In this document: piece after piece, positions 1 through 8,827 of the stretch
How the letters are laid out: the number at the start of each line of letters is the position of its first letter
Numbering within the stretch: position 1 is the stretch's first letter
DNA from: Campylobacter concisus
Lineage (GTDB): Bacteria; Campylobacterota; Campylobacteria; Campylobacterales; Campylobacteraceae
Assembly (NCBI RefSeq): GCF_002913045.1
Contig: NZ_PPAF01000035.1
Span: forward strand, 124,001-188,000
Length of the DNA stretch: 64,000 nt
Direction: 5' to 3'
The notes under the pieces: model-generated
Databases searched by the model: none
Told to the model about the DNA's origin: nothing
The model's input: only the letters and a program-made list of their open reading frames with translations
Made by a program: the position numbers and the translations under genes

Positions 1-368
1 GTGAAAATTCTCTGAATTTACATATTTTCTTTGGCTTTAGTTTGGTTTTTTTGACGATTGTCCATAGTTATGTTAAGAAGAAAAAGTTAAAGAAGCTAAG
101 TCTTGAGTTTAAAAATATCTTGAATCACAAGCCAGTGCAGATGGACTGCAATACAACTAGGTTTTTAAACGCTCTAAATGATGTAAAAGTGGGCGAGCTT
201 TCAAAGAAATTTGGCTCTGATATTGTAGAAATTTTAAGGTCAAATGACATAAAAGTAAAAAACGAGAATGAGACGATGAAACAAATTTGTAAAAACAACG
301 ATGAAAAGATGTTTTATGTTTTTGTTTTGATTGTAGAAGCTATTTTTAAGAATAAGGAAAAAAATTGA
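1..368 (+). CDS. Hypothetical membrane-anchored protein, 5' end outside window
   Basis: This reading frame is open to the first base of the window, so the gene is truncated at its 5' end. The visible part starts with a hydrophobic stretch (HIFFGFSLVFLTIVHSY, about residues 6-22 of the fragment). A Lys-rich charged segment and a soluble helical domain of about 85 residues follow, containing LGELSKK-like and DIVEILRSN segments. I do not recognise the family. The TGA stop at 366-368 overlaps the TTG start of the next gene, which suggests translational coupling with the lipoprotein downstream. An internal TTG at 42 could be taken as a start, but the frame upstream has no stop and already encodes part of the hydrophobic segment, so I prefer a longer protein. 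Confidence 0.6.
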   Translation, partial: ENSLNLHIFFGFSLVFLTIVHSYVKKKKLKKLSLEFKNILNHKPVQMDCNTTRFLNALNDVKVGELSKKFGSDIVEILRSNDIKVKNENETMKQICKNNDEKMFYVFVLIVEAIFKNKEKN

Positions 369-2374
369 AAAAGGGCATATTTTTAGCATTTAGTGTTGCT
401 TTGTTTTTGGGATGTTCACAGACCCAGTCAAAGCCAAGTGTGCAAAATTCTTTACCAGATGAAAATGTATATAAGCCAAATGAACGCATTAGTTTGCTTG
501 ATTTTGAAATGAAGCAAGATGCCTCGTCGCTACCGCAAAATATGCAAAGTGCAAGCTTTGACCAAGAGGAAATTTTAAAAAGAAGGTTTAAGGTTTTTAC
601 ATTAAGGGGCATAAAATTTAATCCAAACGATGTTTTTTGGGCATTTAATATATATAAACCAAGCGAAAAGAGAAAGTATTTTGGCTCAAATTTTAGAGAG
701 ATCCCACAAAGCTGGTTTGACGCACAAAAGGACAATGCAAATTTTTCAGCTCTTTCAAGCATCTCTGCATATGCTTTAACTTCGGCAAACACAGCTTTAA
801 GAAATTTTCCAACCGATGAGCCGATATTTTTAAATCCGCAAACTCCAGGTGAGGGCTATCCGTTTGATTATCTGCAAGAATCAACCCTAAGCATCGCTCA
901 CCCACTTTTTGTCTCACATCTTTCTAAAGATAGGGCATGGGCGTTTGTTAGTGATGATGCGGTTTGGGGCTGGGTAAAGGTCGAGGATATAAAATTTATA
1001 AGCGATGATGAGGCAAATGCCTATCAAAAATCAAGTTTTGTAACTATAAAAACGGACAAGATGCCAGTTTATGATAAGGCTGGAAATTTCTTATTTTACT
1101 CAAGGGTTGGGGCGATACTTCCTGTTTTGGCACAGGATAATAAAAACTACTACGGCAAAATTTATGTAAGAAATCTCTTGAGAGAATTTGTGTTGCCAAA
1201 GTCTGTTGGCGCTCTTTTTCCTCTTAAATTTAATGACTCAAATCTAAAAACACTTATTAGCTCCCTTCTTACTCAGCCTTATGGCTGGGGTGGGGTCGAT
1301 AAGCTAAGGGATTGCTCGCTTTTTACCAAAGATTTGTTGGCTAGCTTTGGCGTGTGGCTACCTAGAAACTCAAAAGCTCAAGCAAATATGGGGCAAAAAT
1401 TTGATCTAAAAGGACTTAGTAACGCCGCTAAGACAAAAGAGATAAAAGAAAAAGGTGTGCCATATCTTACACTCGTGCATCTGCCAGGACATATCATGCT
1501 TTATGCTGGATACAAGGGTGATGATATATATGTGGTGCATGATGCTTGGGGGCTAAAAACCGAAAATAACGGCAGAGCGTTAATCGGTGCTACGGCAGTA
1601 ACTACATTAAACATCGGACAAAACAGAAGCGATATACAAAATGCAAATTTGCTTATTTCAAAGGTCGATTCTATAAATGTGATAAAGCCCGAAAATGTAA
1701 TAAGCGATAAAGCTAGAAAAATTTCAGCTTTACAAAGGGCTTATGATGTTAAGGTTGAGGATAATTTGGTCAAATTCGGTGATGGAACAATATTTGTCTA
1801 TGATGACTTTAAACAAAAAGATGATGAGTGTAGTATCGGTGCTGATATAGAGGATATGAATGCGCTTGATTACGCTGCATTTTCACCGCTTAGCACTGCA
1901 CTAAGTGATGCTGGCAGATGTAGAAATTATGAGTTTTTAGGCAAAATTTATGGCTCAAGCGAGAGCGCGGTAAAGGCAAATTTAGTAGATGTCATTTGGC
2001 TAAAAGATAGCCTTGTGTTAAAACTACCATTTAACTCTAAAAATGGAGCTGCAGCCGCCTTGCAAGAGGTAAGCAATGAGCTAAACGATATGGTAAAAAG
2101 TGATACGAGCTTGCTTGAGTATTTAAAAGATCCAGGCGGGACATTTAAATGGCGCATCATCGCTGGCACAAACCGCCTAAGCGCTCACAGCTACGGCATC
2201 GCGATCGATATAAATGTAAAAAAGAGCCACTACTGGCAGTGGAGCAAGGGCTATCAAAATCTCATTCCTGAAAAGATAGTGCGTGTTTTTGAAAAGCATA
2301 AATTTATCTGGGGCGGACGCTGGAAGCACTTTGATACGATGCATTTTGAGTATCGCCCAGAGATGTTTGAGTAG
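365..2374 (+). CDS. Lipoprotein fusing an NlpC/P60 (SH3-containing) peptidase to an M15 peptidase
   Basis: This is a putative peptidoglycan hydrolase of 669 residues on the periplasmic side. It starts at TTG, overlapping the previous stop. The N-terminus is a lipoprotein-like signal ending in LFLGC (Cys about 17). The middle shows bacterial SH3-like segments (AWAFVSDDAVWGWVK about 195-210). An NlpC/P60 domain follows, with catalytic Cys in DCSLF (about 316), His in PGHIMLY (about 374) and a third polar residue near VVHDAWG (about 390). The last 80 residues form a second peptidase domain of the M15/VanY-CwlK type: SAHSYGIAID (metal-binding His and Asp, about 607-616) and DTMHFEYRP (His about 659). 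Two complete active-site signatures in one chain suggest cleavage at two bonds. The neighbours match the C. jejuni Cj0946-Cj0945c-Cj0944c-lolA-secA order. Domain calls are strong; substrates are inferred. Confidence 0.85.
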   Translation: MKKGIFLAFSVALFLGCSQTQSKPSVQNSLPDENVYKPNERISLLDFEMKQDASSLPQNMQSASFDQEEILKRRFKVFTLRGIKFNPNDVFWAFNIYKPSEKRKYFGSNFREIPQSWFDAQKDNANFSALSSISAYALTSANTALRNFPTDEPIFLNPQTPGEGYPFDYLQESTLSIAHPLFVSHLSKDRAWAFVSDDAVWGWVKVEDIKFISDDEANAYQKSSFVTIKTDKMPVYDKAGNFLFYSRVGAILPVLAQDNKNYYGKIYVRNLLREFVLPKSVGALFPLKFNDSNLKTLISSLLTQPYGWGGVDKLRDCSLFTKDLLASFGVWLPRNSKAQANMGQKFDLKGLSNAAKTKEIKEKGVPYLTLVHLPGHIMLYAGYKGDDIYVVHDAWGLKTENNGRALIGATAVTTLNIGQNRSDIQNANLLISKVDSINVIKPENVISDKARKISALQRAYDVKVEDNLVKFGDGTIFVYDDFKQKDDECSIGADIEDMNALDYAAFSPLSTALSDAGRCRNYEFLGKIYGSSESAVKANLVDVIWLKDSLVLKLPFNSKNGAAAALQEVSNELNDMVKSDTSLLEYLKDPGGTFKWRIIAGTNRLSAHSYGIAIDINVKKSHYWQWSKGYQNLIPEKIVRVFEKHKFIWGGRWKHFDTMHFEYRPEMFE

Positions 2375-3694
2375 ATGAAAGATCAAATTTTAGAAATTTT
2401 ATCTCGCTCAAACGTCTTTTTAACAGGCGGTGGCGGTGTTGGCAAGAGCTATCTAACCGCCTCCATCATTAGACACTACAAAGAAAATTTTAAAAACGTC
2501 ATAATCCTTGGCTCAACTGGCATAAGTGCCATTAGCCTTGGAGGAGTTAGCTTGCATAGCTTTTTTAAATTTGGCTACTGCAAGGATTATGAGGAGCTAA
2601 GACGCTTTGACTATCATCAAAAAGACAAACTAAGCAAGCTAAGAAATATGCTTGATGCATGTGATCTGCTTGTAATTGATGAAATTTCAATGGTGAGCTC
2701 AGATTTAATGGAGATGATAAGATACCGACTACTTACTTCCAAATTTAAAGGTAGGGTGCTTATAGTGGGCGATTTTTATCAGCTTCCACCAGTGCAAAAG
2801 GAGCAAAACGAAAATAGGCTTTTTAATTTTTTATACGCTTTTAACTCCAGTGCGTGGGAGGATATGAAATTTACAAATGTCGAGCTGCTCGTCTCAAAAC
2901 GCACTAATGATCTTAAATTTTATGAGATTCTCTCTCGTCTTAGAGTAGGCGAGTTAGATGATGAAATAATTAGCTATATAGAGAGTTTAAGAGTGAGCAA
3001 GATAGAGCCAGATGATGATACAAGTGTGCTTTTTGGCAGAAACGCCGAGGCTGAAATGCTAAATCAAAAAAGGCTTTCAGAACTTGGCACGCCACTTGAA
3101 ATTTCAAACTCAGATGTGAGCATTTTGGATGAAAATTTAGATAAAAAAGAGTTTGAAAAATGGGCAAATACACTAAATATCTCAAGGGATTTGGAGATGA
3201 AGATAGGCGCTAAGATTATCTTTACGTCAAATAAGTGGGGCGAGTACTATAACGGCGAGCAAGGCAAGATCATGCAAATTTTAAAAGAAAATGGCATCAT
3301 CTCAAGCGTGATTGTGAAAAAAGATAGCGGCGAAATTTGTGAGATAGAAAAAGCCGCTTATATATTTAGTTCGTTAAATTTAAACGAAGATGAGATCGAA
3401 GAAAATGTACAGGCGTCACTCTATCAGTTTCCATTTAAGCTCGCTTACGCTCTAACTATCCACAAGTCCCAAGGAATGAGCATAAACTCGCTCATTTGCA
3501 ACATCAACCACATCTTTGCCAAAGGGCAGCTCTACGTCGCACTTTCTCGCGCGGTAAATCCTAAAAATTTAAAACTTTTTTATGATAAGAAAAGTGATTT
3601 TAGGCAGCATTTAAGAAAAGTGGTTAAAATTGACGACGAAGTTAAGAAATTTTACCAAGAAAACGTATTTTTGCATATTAAGGAGAATTTATGA
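2375..3694 (+). CDS. Pif1/RecD2-like superfamily 1 DNA helicase
   Basis: This is an ATP-dependent DNA helicase of 439 residues. Walker A is GGGGVGKSY (about 17-25), Walker B is VIDEISMVSS (about 105), and motif III is GDFYQLPPV (about 133). The C-terminal UvrD-like motif is ALTIHKSQGMS (about 365), followed by LYVALSRAV. This order is typical of the Pif1/RecD/Dda group. The ATG follows the preceding TAG with no gap, and its TGA overlaps the next ATG (ATGA), so it is co-transcribed with both neighbours. Pif1 relatives act at forks, R-loops or G-quadruplexes; the role here is unknown. It corresponds by position to C. jejuni Cj0945c. Confidence 0.9.
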   Translation: MKDQILEILSRSNVFLTGGGGVGKSYLTASIIRHYKENFKNVIILGSTGISAISLGGVSLHSFFKFGYCKDYEELRRFDYHQKDKLSKLRNMLDACDLLVIDEISMVSSDLMEMIRYRLLTSKFKGRVLIVGDFYQLPPVQKEQNENRLFNFLYAFNSSAWEDMKFTNVELLVSKRTNDLKFYEILSRLRVGELDDEIISYIESLRVSKIEPDDDTSVLFGRNAEAEMLNQKRLSELGTPLEISNSDVSILDENLDKKEFEKWANTLNISRDLEMKIGAKIIFTSNKWGEYYNGEQGKIMQILKENGIISSVIVKKDSGEICEIEKAAYIFSSLNLNEDEIEENVQASLYQFPFKLAYALTIHKSQGMSINSLICNINHIFAKGQLYVALSRAVNPKNLKLFYDKKSDFRQHLRKVVKIDDEVKKFYQENVFLHIKENL

Positions 3695-4230
3695 AAAAGC
3701 TATTTTTAAGCCTTACTTTTTGTATTTTTGCATTTGCAGACGTATTAAAAGTAAGAGATTTTCAAACAGATATTTATTCAAAAGCTGGACAAAATTTAAC
3801 AAAAAAGATAAATATGAACCTTGAAGTCGTTGGACGTGATGTTGAAGAAAATGAAGCGTATGTGCTTGATGCTTTAAACATAATAGTTGGTAGCTTTTAC
3901 GTGGAAGATATTTTAACCTCAATGGGAAAAGAGAAATTTAAAGAGCTTTTCATAAAATACGCAGCCAAAAAGCACTCTCTTGATATTGATGATGTGCTTA
4001 TCTTAAATATAAAAGTGATAAATAATCTTGAACTAAGCGAGATCATAAAAGCAATAAAAAGCCAAAATTTATGCTCCGATCCAAGTGTTAATGAAGAGAT
4101 TGTAACAAAACCAGAAAAGAAGAAAAAGGGCAATGAGATTATCATCTCGCCAGATCCAAATGACGTAGTTCAAAAGCCTATTGATCTAAATAACGTGCAG
4201 GAATTTGGAAAAGATTTTGGAGAGAAGTAA
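3691..4230 (+). CDS. Conserved periplasmic protein, possibly FliL-like fold
   Basis: A 179-residue protein with a cleavable signal peptide (KKLFLSLTFCIFAFA, cut near residue 17). The central part, with EAYVLDALNIIVGSF, YVEDILTSMGKEKFKE and IDDVLILNIKVI, resembles in layout the FliL periplasmic domain: a strand, a helix following an ExL-T-x-GKEK turn, then a strand ending in I/V-I. That likeness is my inference and no flagellar gene is adjacent. The C-terminal 50 residues are Lys/Pro/Asp-rich and probably disordered. Position matches C. jejuni Cj0944c. It overlaps the helicase stop by 4 nt. Confidence 0.7.
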   Translation: MKKLFLSLTFCIFAFADVLKVRDFQTDIYSKAGQNLTKKINMNLEVVGRDVEENEAYVLDALNIIVGSFYVEDILTSMGKEKFKELFIKYAAKKHSLDIDDVLILNIKVINNLELSEIIKAIKSQNLCSDPSVNEEIVTKPEKKKKGNEIIISPDPNDVVQKPIDLNNVQEFGKDFGEK

Positions 4231-4256
4231 GTAAATTTGGCTAAAGCTAGCCAAAT

Positions 4257-4769
4257 TTATTGATTTACAATGTCGTAACCTTGAGGAATGACAGGAGTTA
4301 GCGTCTCTTGTGGAATTAGCGCGTCTTTTACAGGGTTTCTTAGAGTGATTTTTATTTTATTTGAAAGCTTGTCTTTATAGTCAATCGTCGTTGGAAGTGT
4401 GTTTTTAATAGTTATAAAATACTCAACTCCGTCATATATTGCTTTGTAAAGTGTTGGTTGAATTTGCTCCGCATGAGCCAAAATCTGCGTCAAATTTGGC
4501 GTATCATCAAGCTTTGAAATGATGGCTTGCTCAAGCTCGTCTTCAATCACGATCACACGCTCTTTGTTAAAATAAATTCTCTTTGGCGTTGGACTTTCAT
4601 ATATCCAAAGTGCAGTATTGTCGTTTTTTGCGTAAAATCTACCCTTGTAATTTATGCTTTTGCCTTCGCTAAATACAGTTTGCGTAAAGTCACTTTGCAG
4701 GCTTTTGAAATTTAAGCCAGCACCAAATGAGCAAACTGCAACGAGAGATGCAACTAAAAATTTTCTCAT
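4257..4769 (-). CDS. lolA: LolA outer-membrane lipoprotein carrier
   Basis: This is the periplasmic chaperone that accepts lipoproteins from the LolCDE-type ABC complex and delivers them to the outer membrane. It has 170 residues with a signal peptide (MRKFLVASLVAVCSFGAG). The mature part has the LolA hallmarks LQSDFTQTV, a YKGRFYAKN strand and LWIYESPTPKRIYFN, matching the 'G-x-l-wi-y-P-p-k-i-y' barrel edge. Length is slightly short of E. coli LolA, as is usual in Campylobacter. It faces away from secA across about 100 nt. A LolC/E-like permease lies after secA, so two Lol components flank SecA, as in C. jejuni (Cj0941c-Cj0943). Confidence 0.9.
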   Translation of the reverse strand: MRKFLVASLVAVCSFGAGLNFKSLQSDFTQTVFSEGKSINYKGRFYAKNDNTALWIYESPTPKRIYFNKERVIVIEDELEQAIISKLDDTPNLTQILAHAEQIQPTLYKAIYDGVEYFITIKNTLPTTIDYKDKLSNKIKITLRNPVKDALIPQETLTPVIPQGYDIVNQ

Positions 4770-4866
4770 TTTTTATCCTTTTTTGGCGTATTCTAGCCCA
4801 GTTTAATTAAATAAATAGTTAAACTATGCTAAGATCCAAAGTTTAAAAATTTAGGAAGGTAAAATA

Positions 4867-7473
4867 ATGATTTCATCGGTATTTAGAAAGATTTTTGGCA
4901 CGAAAAACGATAGAGAAGTCAAAAAATATATAAAACGTGTGGCGCAGATAAACGCGCTAGAGCCTACTTATGAGAAGATGAGTGACGATGAGCTTAAGAT
5001 CAAATTTAACGAGCTAAAAGCCCAAGTAGTAGAAGAAAAAGCCACTTTAGATCAAATTTTAAATGACGTATTTGCGATAGTTAGAGAGGCTAGCAAAAGG
5101 GTGCTTAAGATGCGCCATTTTGACGTACAGCTAATAGGCGGCATGGTGCTAAACGAGGGCAGGATCGCTGAAATGAAAACAGGCGAGGGCAAGACCTTGG
5201 TGGCAACTTTGCCAGTTATATTAAACGCGATGAGTGGCAAAGGTGTGCATGTAGTAACCGTAAACGACTACCTTGCAAAGCGTGACGCTACGCAAATGGG
5301 CGAGCTTTATAACTTTTTAGGCTTAAGCGTTGATGTGATACTAAGCGGCGGATACGACGATGAGGTAAGACAAGCTGCGTATAACGCCGACATAACATAC
5401 GGCACAAACTCAGAATTTGGCTTTGACTATTTACGTGATAATATGAAATTTGAAGCTGGTCAAAAGGTGCAAAGAGGTCATAACTTCGTTATCGTGGATG
5501 AGGTCGATAGTATTTTGATAGATGAGGCTAGAACACCACTTATAATATCAGGTCCAACAAACCGCACACTTGATGGCTACATAAGAGCCGATCAGGTCGC
5601 AAAACAGCTTACCAGAGGCACTCCAGCTGATCCAAATGTGCCAGGCTCAAAACCAACAGGGGACTTCATAGTAGATGAAAAAAATAGAACGATAATGATC
5701 ACAGAAGCTGGCATAAGCAAGGCTGAGAAATTATTTGGTGTTGAAAATTTATATAATCTTGAAAATGCTATACTAAGCCACCACCTAGATCAAGCTCTAA
5801 AAGCTCACAATCTCTTTGAAAAAGATGTTCATTATGTCGTAAAAGATGGTGAGGTGGTCATTGTTGATGAATTTACAGGACGTTTAAGTGAGGGCAGACG
5901 CTTTAGCGAGGGACTCCACCAAGCACTTGAAGCAAAAGAGGGTGTGAAAATTCAAGAAGAGAGCCAAACGCTAGCCGATACAACCTACCAAAACTACTTT
6001 AGGATGTATAAAAAGCTTGCAGGTATGACTGGTACTGCCCAGACAGAGGCTACTGAGTTTTCTCAAATTTATAATCTTGAAGTTATCTCGATCCCTACAA
6101 ACCTGCCAGTTATCAGGATCGACTCAAATGACCTTATCTATAAAACTCAAAACGAGAAATTTAAAGCTGTTATCGACGAGATCAAAAAGGCTCACGAAAA
6201 AGGCCAGCCAGTGCTTGTGGGAACTGCAAGTATCGAGCGTAGTGAGGTACTTCACGAGATGCTTAAAAAAGTAGGTATCCCACACTCTGTGCTAAATGCT
6301 AAAAACCACGAAAAAGAGGCCGAGATCATCGCACAAGCTGGCGTAAAAGGCGCTGTAACTATCGCTACAAATATGGCTGGACGTGGTGTTGATATCAGGA
6401 TAAACGACGAGGTGAGAGACCTTGGCGGACTTTATATCATAGGTACTGAAAGGCACGAGAGTAGAAGGATAGATAATCAGCTTCGTGGCCGTGCTGGACG
6501 TCAGGGCGACCCTGGTATGAGTAGATTTTACCTAAGCTTAGAGGACAATCTTTTAAGGATTTTTGGTAGCGACCGTATAAAAGCGATCATGGATAGGCTT
6601 GGTATCGACGAGGGCGAGAGTATCGAGAGCCGCATGGTGACAAGGGCTGTTGAAAATGCTCAAAAGAAAGTCGAGAGCTTGCACTTTGAGGCTAGAAAGC
6701 ACTTACTTGAGTATGATGACGTGGCGAACGAGCAAAGAAAGACTATTTATAAATACCGCGATGAACTACTTGATAAAAACTATGATATGAGCGAAAAGAT
6801 AGCTCAAAATAGAAAAGAGTATGCTGCAAATTTACTTGATACGGCTGAAATTTTCCATGGTGGCTTGAAAGATGACTTTGATATTAAAAATTTATGCTCT
6901 ATCATCCTTGCAGATTGTGGCGAAGAGATAGACGAGAGTGAGTTAAAAGGTCTAGAGTATGATGAGCTAATAGAAAAGCTTGCGCAAATTTTTGAAGTAA
7001 GATATAACGAAAAAATGAGCGTGCTAAATGAAGATCAAAGAAAAGAGATAGAGAAAATTTTATACCTTCAAGTGCTTGATAATGCGTGGAGAGAGCACCT
7101 CTATCAAATGGATATCCTAAAAACCGGTATCGGCCTTAGAGGGTATAATCAAAAAGATCCGCTTGTCGAATACAAAAAAGAGAGCTATAACCTCTTTATG
7201 GAGCTAGTTGGCAGGCTAAAAACTGAGAGCGTTAAGACGCTTCAGGTGGTGAGATTTAAGAGCCGTGAGGAGCAAGAAGAGCAAGCTAGAATGATGCTTG
7301 AAGCTAGCCAAAATGCTGAAAATGAAAATTTAAGCTACAACAACCAAGGCGAGGATGATAAATTTACACCTGAAAAAAAGATACCAAGAAACGCTCCATG
7401 CCCTTGTGGAAGCGGTAAAAAATATAAAGATTGCCACGGAAAAAGTGGCCCTAAAAAAGGCATATTTGCTTAA
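4867..7473 (+). CDS. secA: SecA preprotein translocase ATPase
   Basis: Motor ATPase that drives unfolded preproteins through SecYEG. At 868 residues it is full length. It has Walker [12 protein letters not shown] (about 100-110), the DEAD-like [20 protein letters not shown] (about 218), the second NBD with [10 protein letters not shown] (about 500), and the [10 protein letters not shown]-type helicase motif ([12 protein letters not shown], about 540). The C-terminal zinc/SecB-binding tail [15 protein letters not shown] is intact (three Cys plus one CH). An AGGAAGG ribosome site lies 7 nt before the ATG. A TATGCTAAGAT element at about 4825 is a possible -10 region. Confidence 0.97.
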   Translation: MISSVFRKIFGTKNDREVKKYIKRVAQINALEPTYEKMSDDELKIKFNELKAQVVEEKATLDQILNDVFAIVREASKRVLKMRHFDVQLIGGMVLNEGRIAEMKTGEGKTLVATLPVILNAMSGKGVHVVTVNDYLAKRDATQMGELYNFLGLSVDVILSGGYDDEVRQAAYNADITYGTNSEFGFDYLRDNMKFEAGQKVQRGHNFVIVDEVDSILIDEARTPLIISGPTNRTLDGYIRADQVAKQLTRGTPADPNVPGSKPTGDFIVDEKNRTIMITEAGISKAEKLFGVENLYNLENAILSHHLDQALKAHNLFEKDVHYVVKDGEVVIVDEFTGRLSEGRRFSEGLHQALEAKEGVKIQEESQTLADTTYQNYFRMYKKLAGMTGTAQTEATEFSQIYNLEVISIPTNLPVIRIDSNDLIYKTQNEKFKAVIDEIKKAHEKGQPVLVGTASIERSEVLHEMLKKVGIPHSVLNAKNHEKEAEIIAQAGVKGAVTIATNMAGRGVDIRINDEVRDLGGLYIIGTERHESRRIDNQLRGRAGRQGDPGMSRFYLSLEDNLLRIFGSDRIKAIMDRLGIDEGESIESRMVTRAVENAQKKVESLHFEARKHLLEYDDVANEQRKTIYKYRDELLDKNYDMSEKIAQNRKEYAANLLDTAEIFHGGLKDDFDIKNLCSIILADCGEEIDESELKGLEYDELIEKLAQIFEVRYNEKMSVLNEDQRKEIEKILYLQVLDNAWREHLYQMDILKTGIGLRGYNQKDPLVEYKKESYNLFMELVGRLKTESVKTLQVVRFKSREEQEEQARMMLEASQNAENENLSYNNQGEDDKFTPEKKIPRNAPCPCGSGKKYKDCHGKSGPKKGIFA

Positions 7474-7484
7474 AATTTCTACTT

Positions 7485-7507
7485 TTAAGGCGCCAAAAGC
7501 GCCTTAA
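7485..7507 (+). terminator. Hairpin after secA
   Basis: A perfect 9-bp inverted repeat (TTAAGGCGC / GCGCCTTAA) around the loop CAAAA starts 12 nt after the secA stop and is followed by TCTTTT. The T-run is weak and the next gene starts 18 nt later, so this may attenuate rather than end transcription. Confidence 0.5.
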
Positions 7508-7525
7508 TCTTTTAAAGGCTATTTG

Positions 7526-8725
7526 ATGACAAGCTTACCAAAGTACCTACTTTTTAAATATTTAAGATTTGATAAAACTCAGCCATTTATCACCCTAAGT
7601 GCCTTGCTTGCCTTTCTTGGTGTTAGCATTGGACTTATGGTTTTGATCGTTGCAATGGCGATTATGAATGGATTTGACAAAGAATTTGAGCGCAAACTTT
7701 TTACGATGAACTATCCAATAACCGTTCAAAGTGCCTTTAAAGGCTCTATTGATGATGACTTTGTTGATGAGCTAAAGGCTAAATTTGGTGATCTTAAATT
7801 TAGTCCATATATCAGCACGCAGGTCATTTACCGCTCGGCAAATGCACTTGAGGGCGGACTGGTTTATGGCGTAAATTTTAAAGATGAAAAACAGATAAAC
7901 TCAGTCGTAAATGAAGCTTTAAAAGATAAAGAGCTAGATGGTTTTGAGATACTTGTGGGAAGTGGCATAATGAGCGAGTTTAGACTAAGAAACGATGAGA
8001 AATTAACGCTTATCTTTACAAAGGCCGATCCAGCTGGCTTTTCGCTAACGCCAAAGATGAAGCGATTTGATATCGGTGGCTCATTTACATCTGGGCTAAT
8101 CGCATACGATAAGGCGTTTTCATACACTTCAGTTGAGGCTTTGAGGAAAATTTTGGACTATCCAAAAGGCATTTATGATGGAATTCATATCTTTTCAAGT
8201 AAGCCATTTGATGATATAAAAAGAGTGCGTGAGGGACTTCCGGCTGGCACGGTTGCCATTGGCTGGTGGGAACAAAATGGCAACTTTTTCTCAGCGCTCG
8301 CACTTGAAAAAAGAGCACTTTTTATCGTTTTGATGCTAATTATCCTTGTGGCGTCACTAAATATCATAAGCTCGCTGCTAATGACAGTGATGAACCGCAG
8401 GCAGGAGATCGCCTTGCTTTTAGCGCTTGGAGCTAGCAAAAGTGAGATAAAAAGAAGCTTTTTCTATCAAGGGCTAGTAATCGGCGGTGGCGGCATTATA
8501 TTTGGCTTGATACTTGGCTTTTTAGGGCTATTTTTACTTGGAAATTTCAACATTATAGACTTACCAGCTGACGTTTATGGCTCAAGCAAACTACCACTCG
8601 AGCTTTCAACCATCGATCTTGTGCTTATTGTGGTTGGAGCTGTATTTATCGTGGCTATCTCGTCTTATTATCCAGCTAAAAAAGCCACAGAAGTAAATGT
8701 ACTTCAAACTTTAAGAAATGAGTAG
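7526..8725 (+). CDS. LolC/LolE-family lipoprotein-releasing ABC permease
   Basis: Inner-membrane permease of the MacB/FtsX superfamily, about 399 residues. The N-terminal TM segment carries the LolC/E pattern: LPKYLLFKYLR, then LSALLAFLGVSIGLMVLIV and MNGFDKEFERKL. A periplasmic domain of about 220 residues follows, then three C-terminal helices (LIILVASLNIISSLLM, GLVIGGGGIIFGLILGF, LVLIVVGAVFIVAISSYYPAKKATEV). The ALGASKSEIKRSF coupling helix between them is typical. I take the ATG at 7526 over the in-frame TTG at 7523 because AAAGG lies 7 nt upstream. Many epsilonproteobacteria have a single LolF-like permease; the ATPase partner (LolD) is not in this window. Confidence 0.88.
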   Translation: MTSLPKYLLFKYLRFDKTQPFITLSALLAFLGVSIGLMVLIVAMAIMNGFDKEFERKLFTMNYPITVQSAFKGSIDDDFVDELKAKFGDLKFSPYISTQVIYRSANALEGGLVYGVNFKDEKQINSVVNEALKDKELDGFEILVGSGIMSEFRLRNDEKLTLIFTKADPAGFSLTPKMKRFDIGGSFTSGLIAYDKAFSYTSVEALRKILDYPKGIYDGIHIFSSKPFDDIKRVREGLPAGTVAIGWWEQNGNFFSALALEKRALFIVLMLIILVASLNIISSLLMTVMNRRQEIALLLALGASKSEIKRSFFYQGLVIGGGGIIFGLILGFLGLFLLGNFNIIDLPADVYGSSKLPLELSTIDLVLIVVGAVFIVAISSYYPAKKATEVNVLQTLRNE

Positions 8726-8744
8726 AGCCTAGAGATTTAGGCTT
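8726..8744 (+). terminator. Weak hairpin after the LolC/E-like gene
   Basis: AGCCTA / TAGGCT with a 6-nt loop directly follows the stop codon. The arms are only 6 bp and there is no adjacent T-run, so this is a weak candidate between convergent genes. Confidence 0.3.
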
Positions 8745-8827
8745 GCTCATTGCTTGTAAAAGTTATTTTTAAAAGATTATTTTAAAACTAGCATAAACTC
8801 GTAAAATTCTAGGATAAATTTATACTT

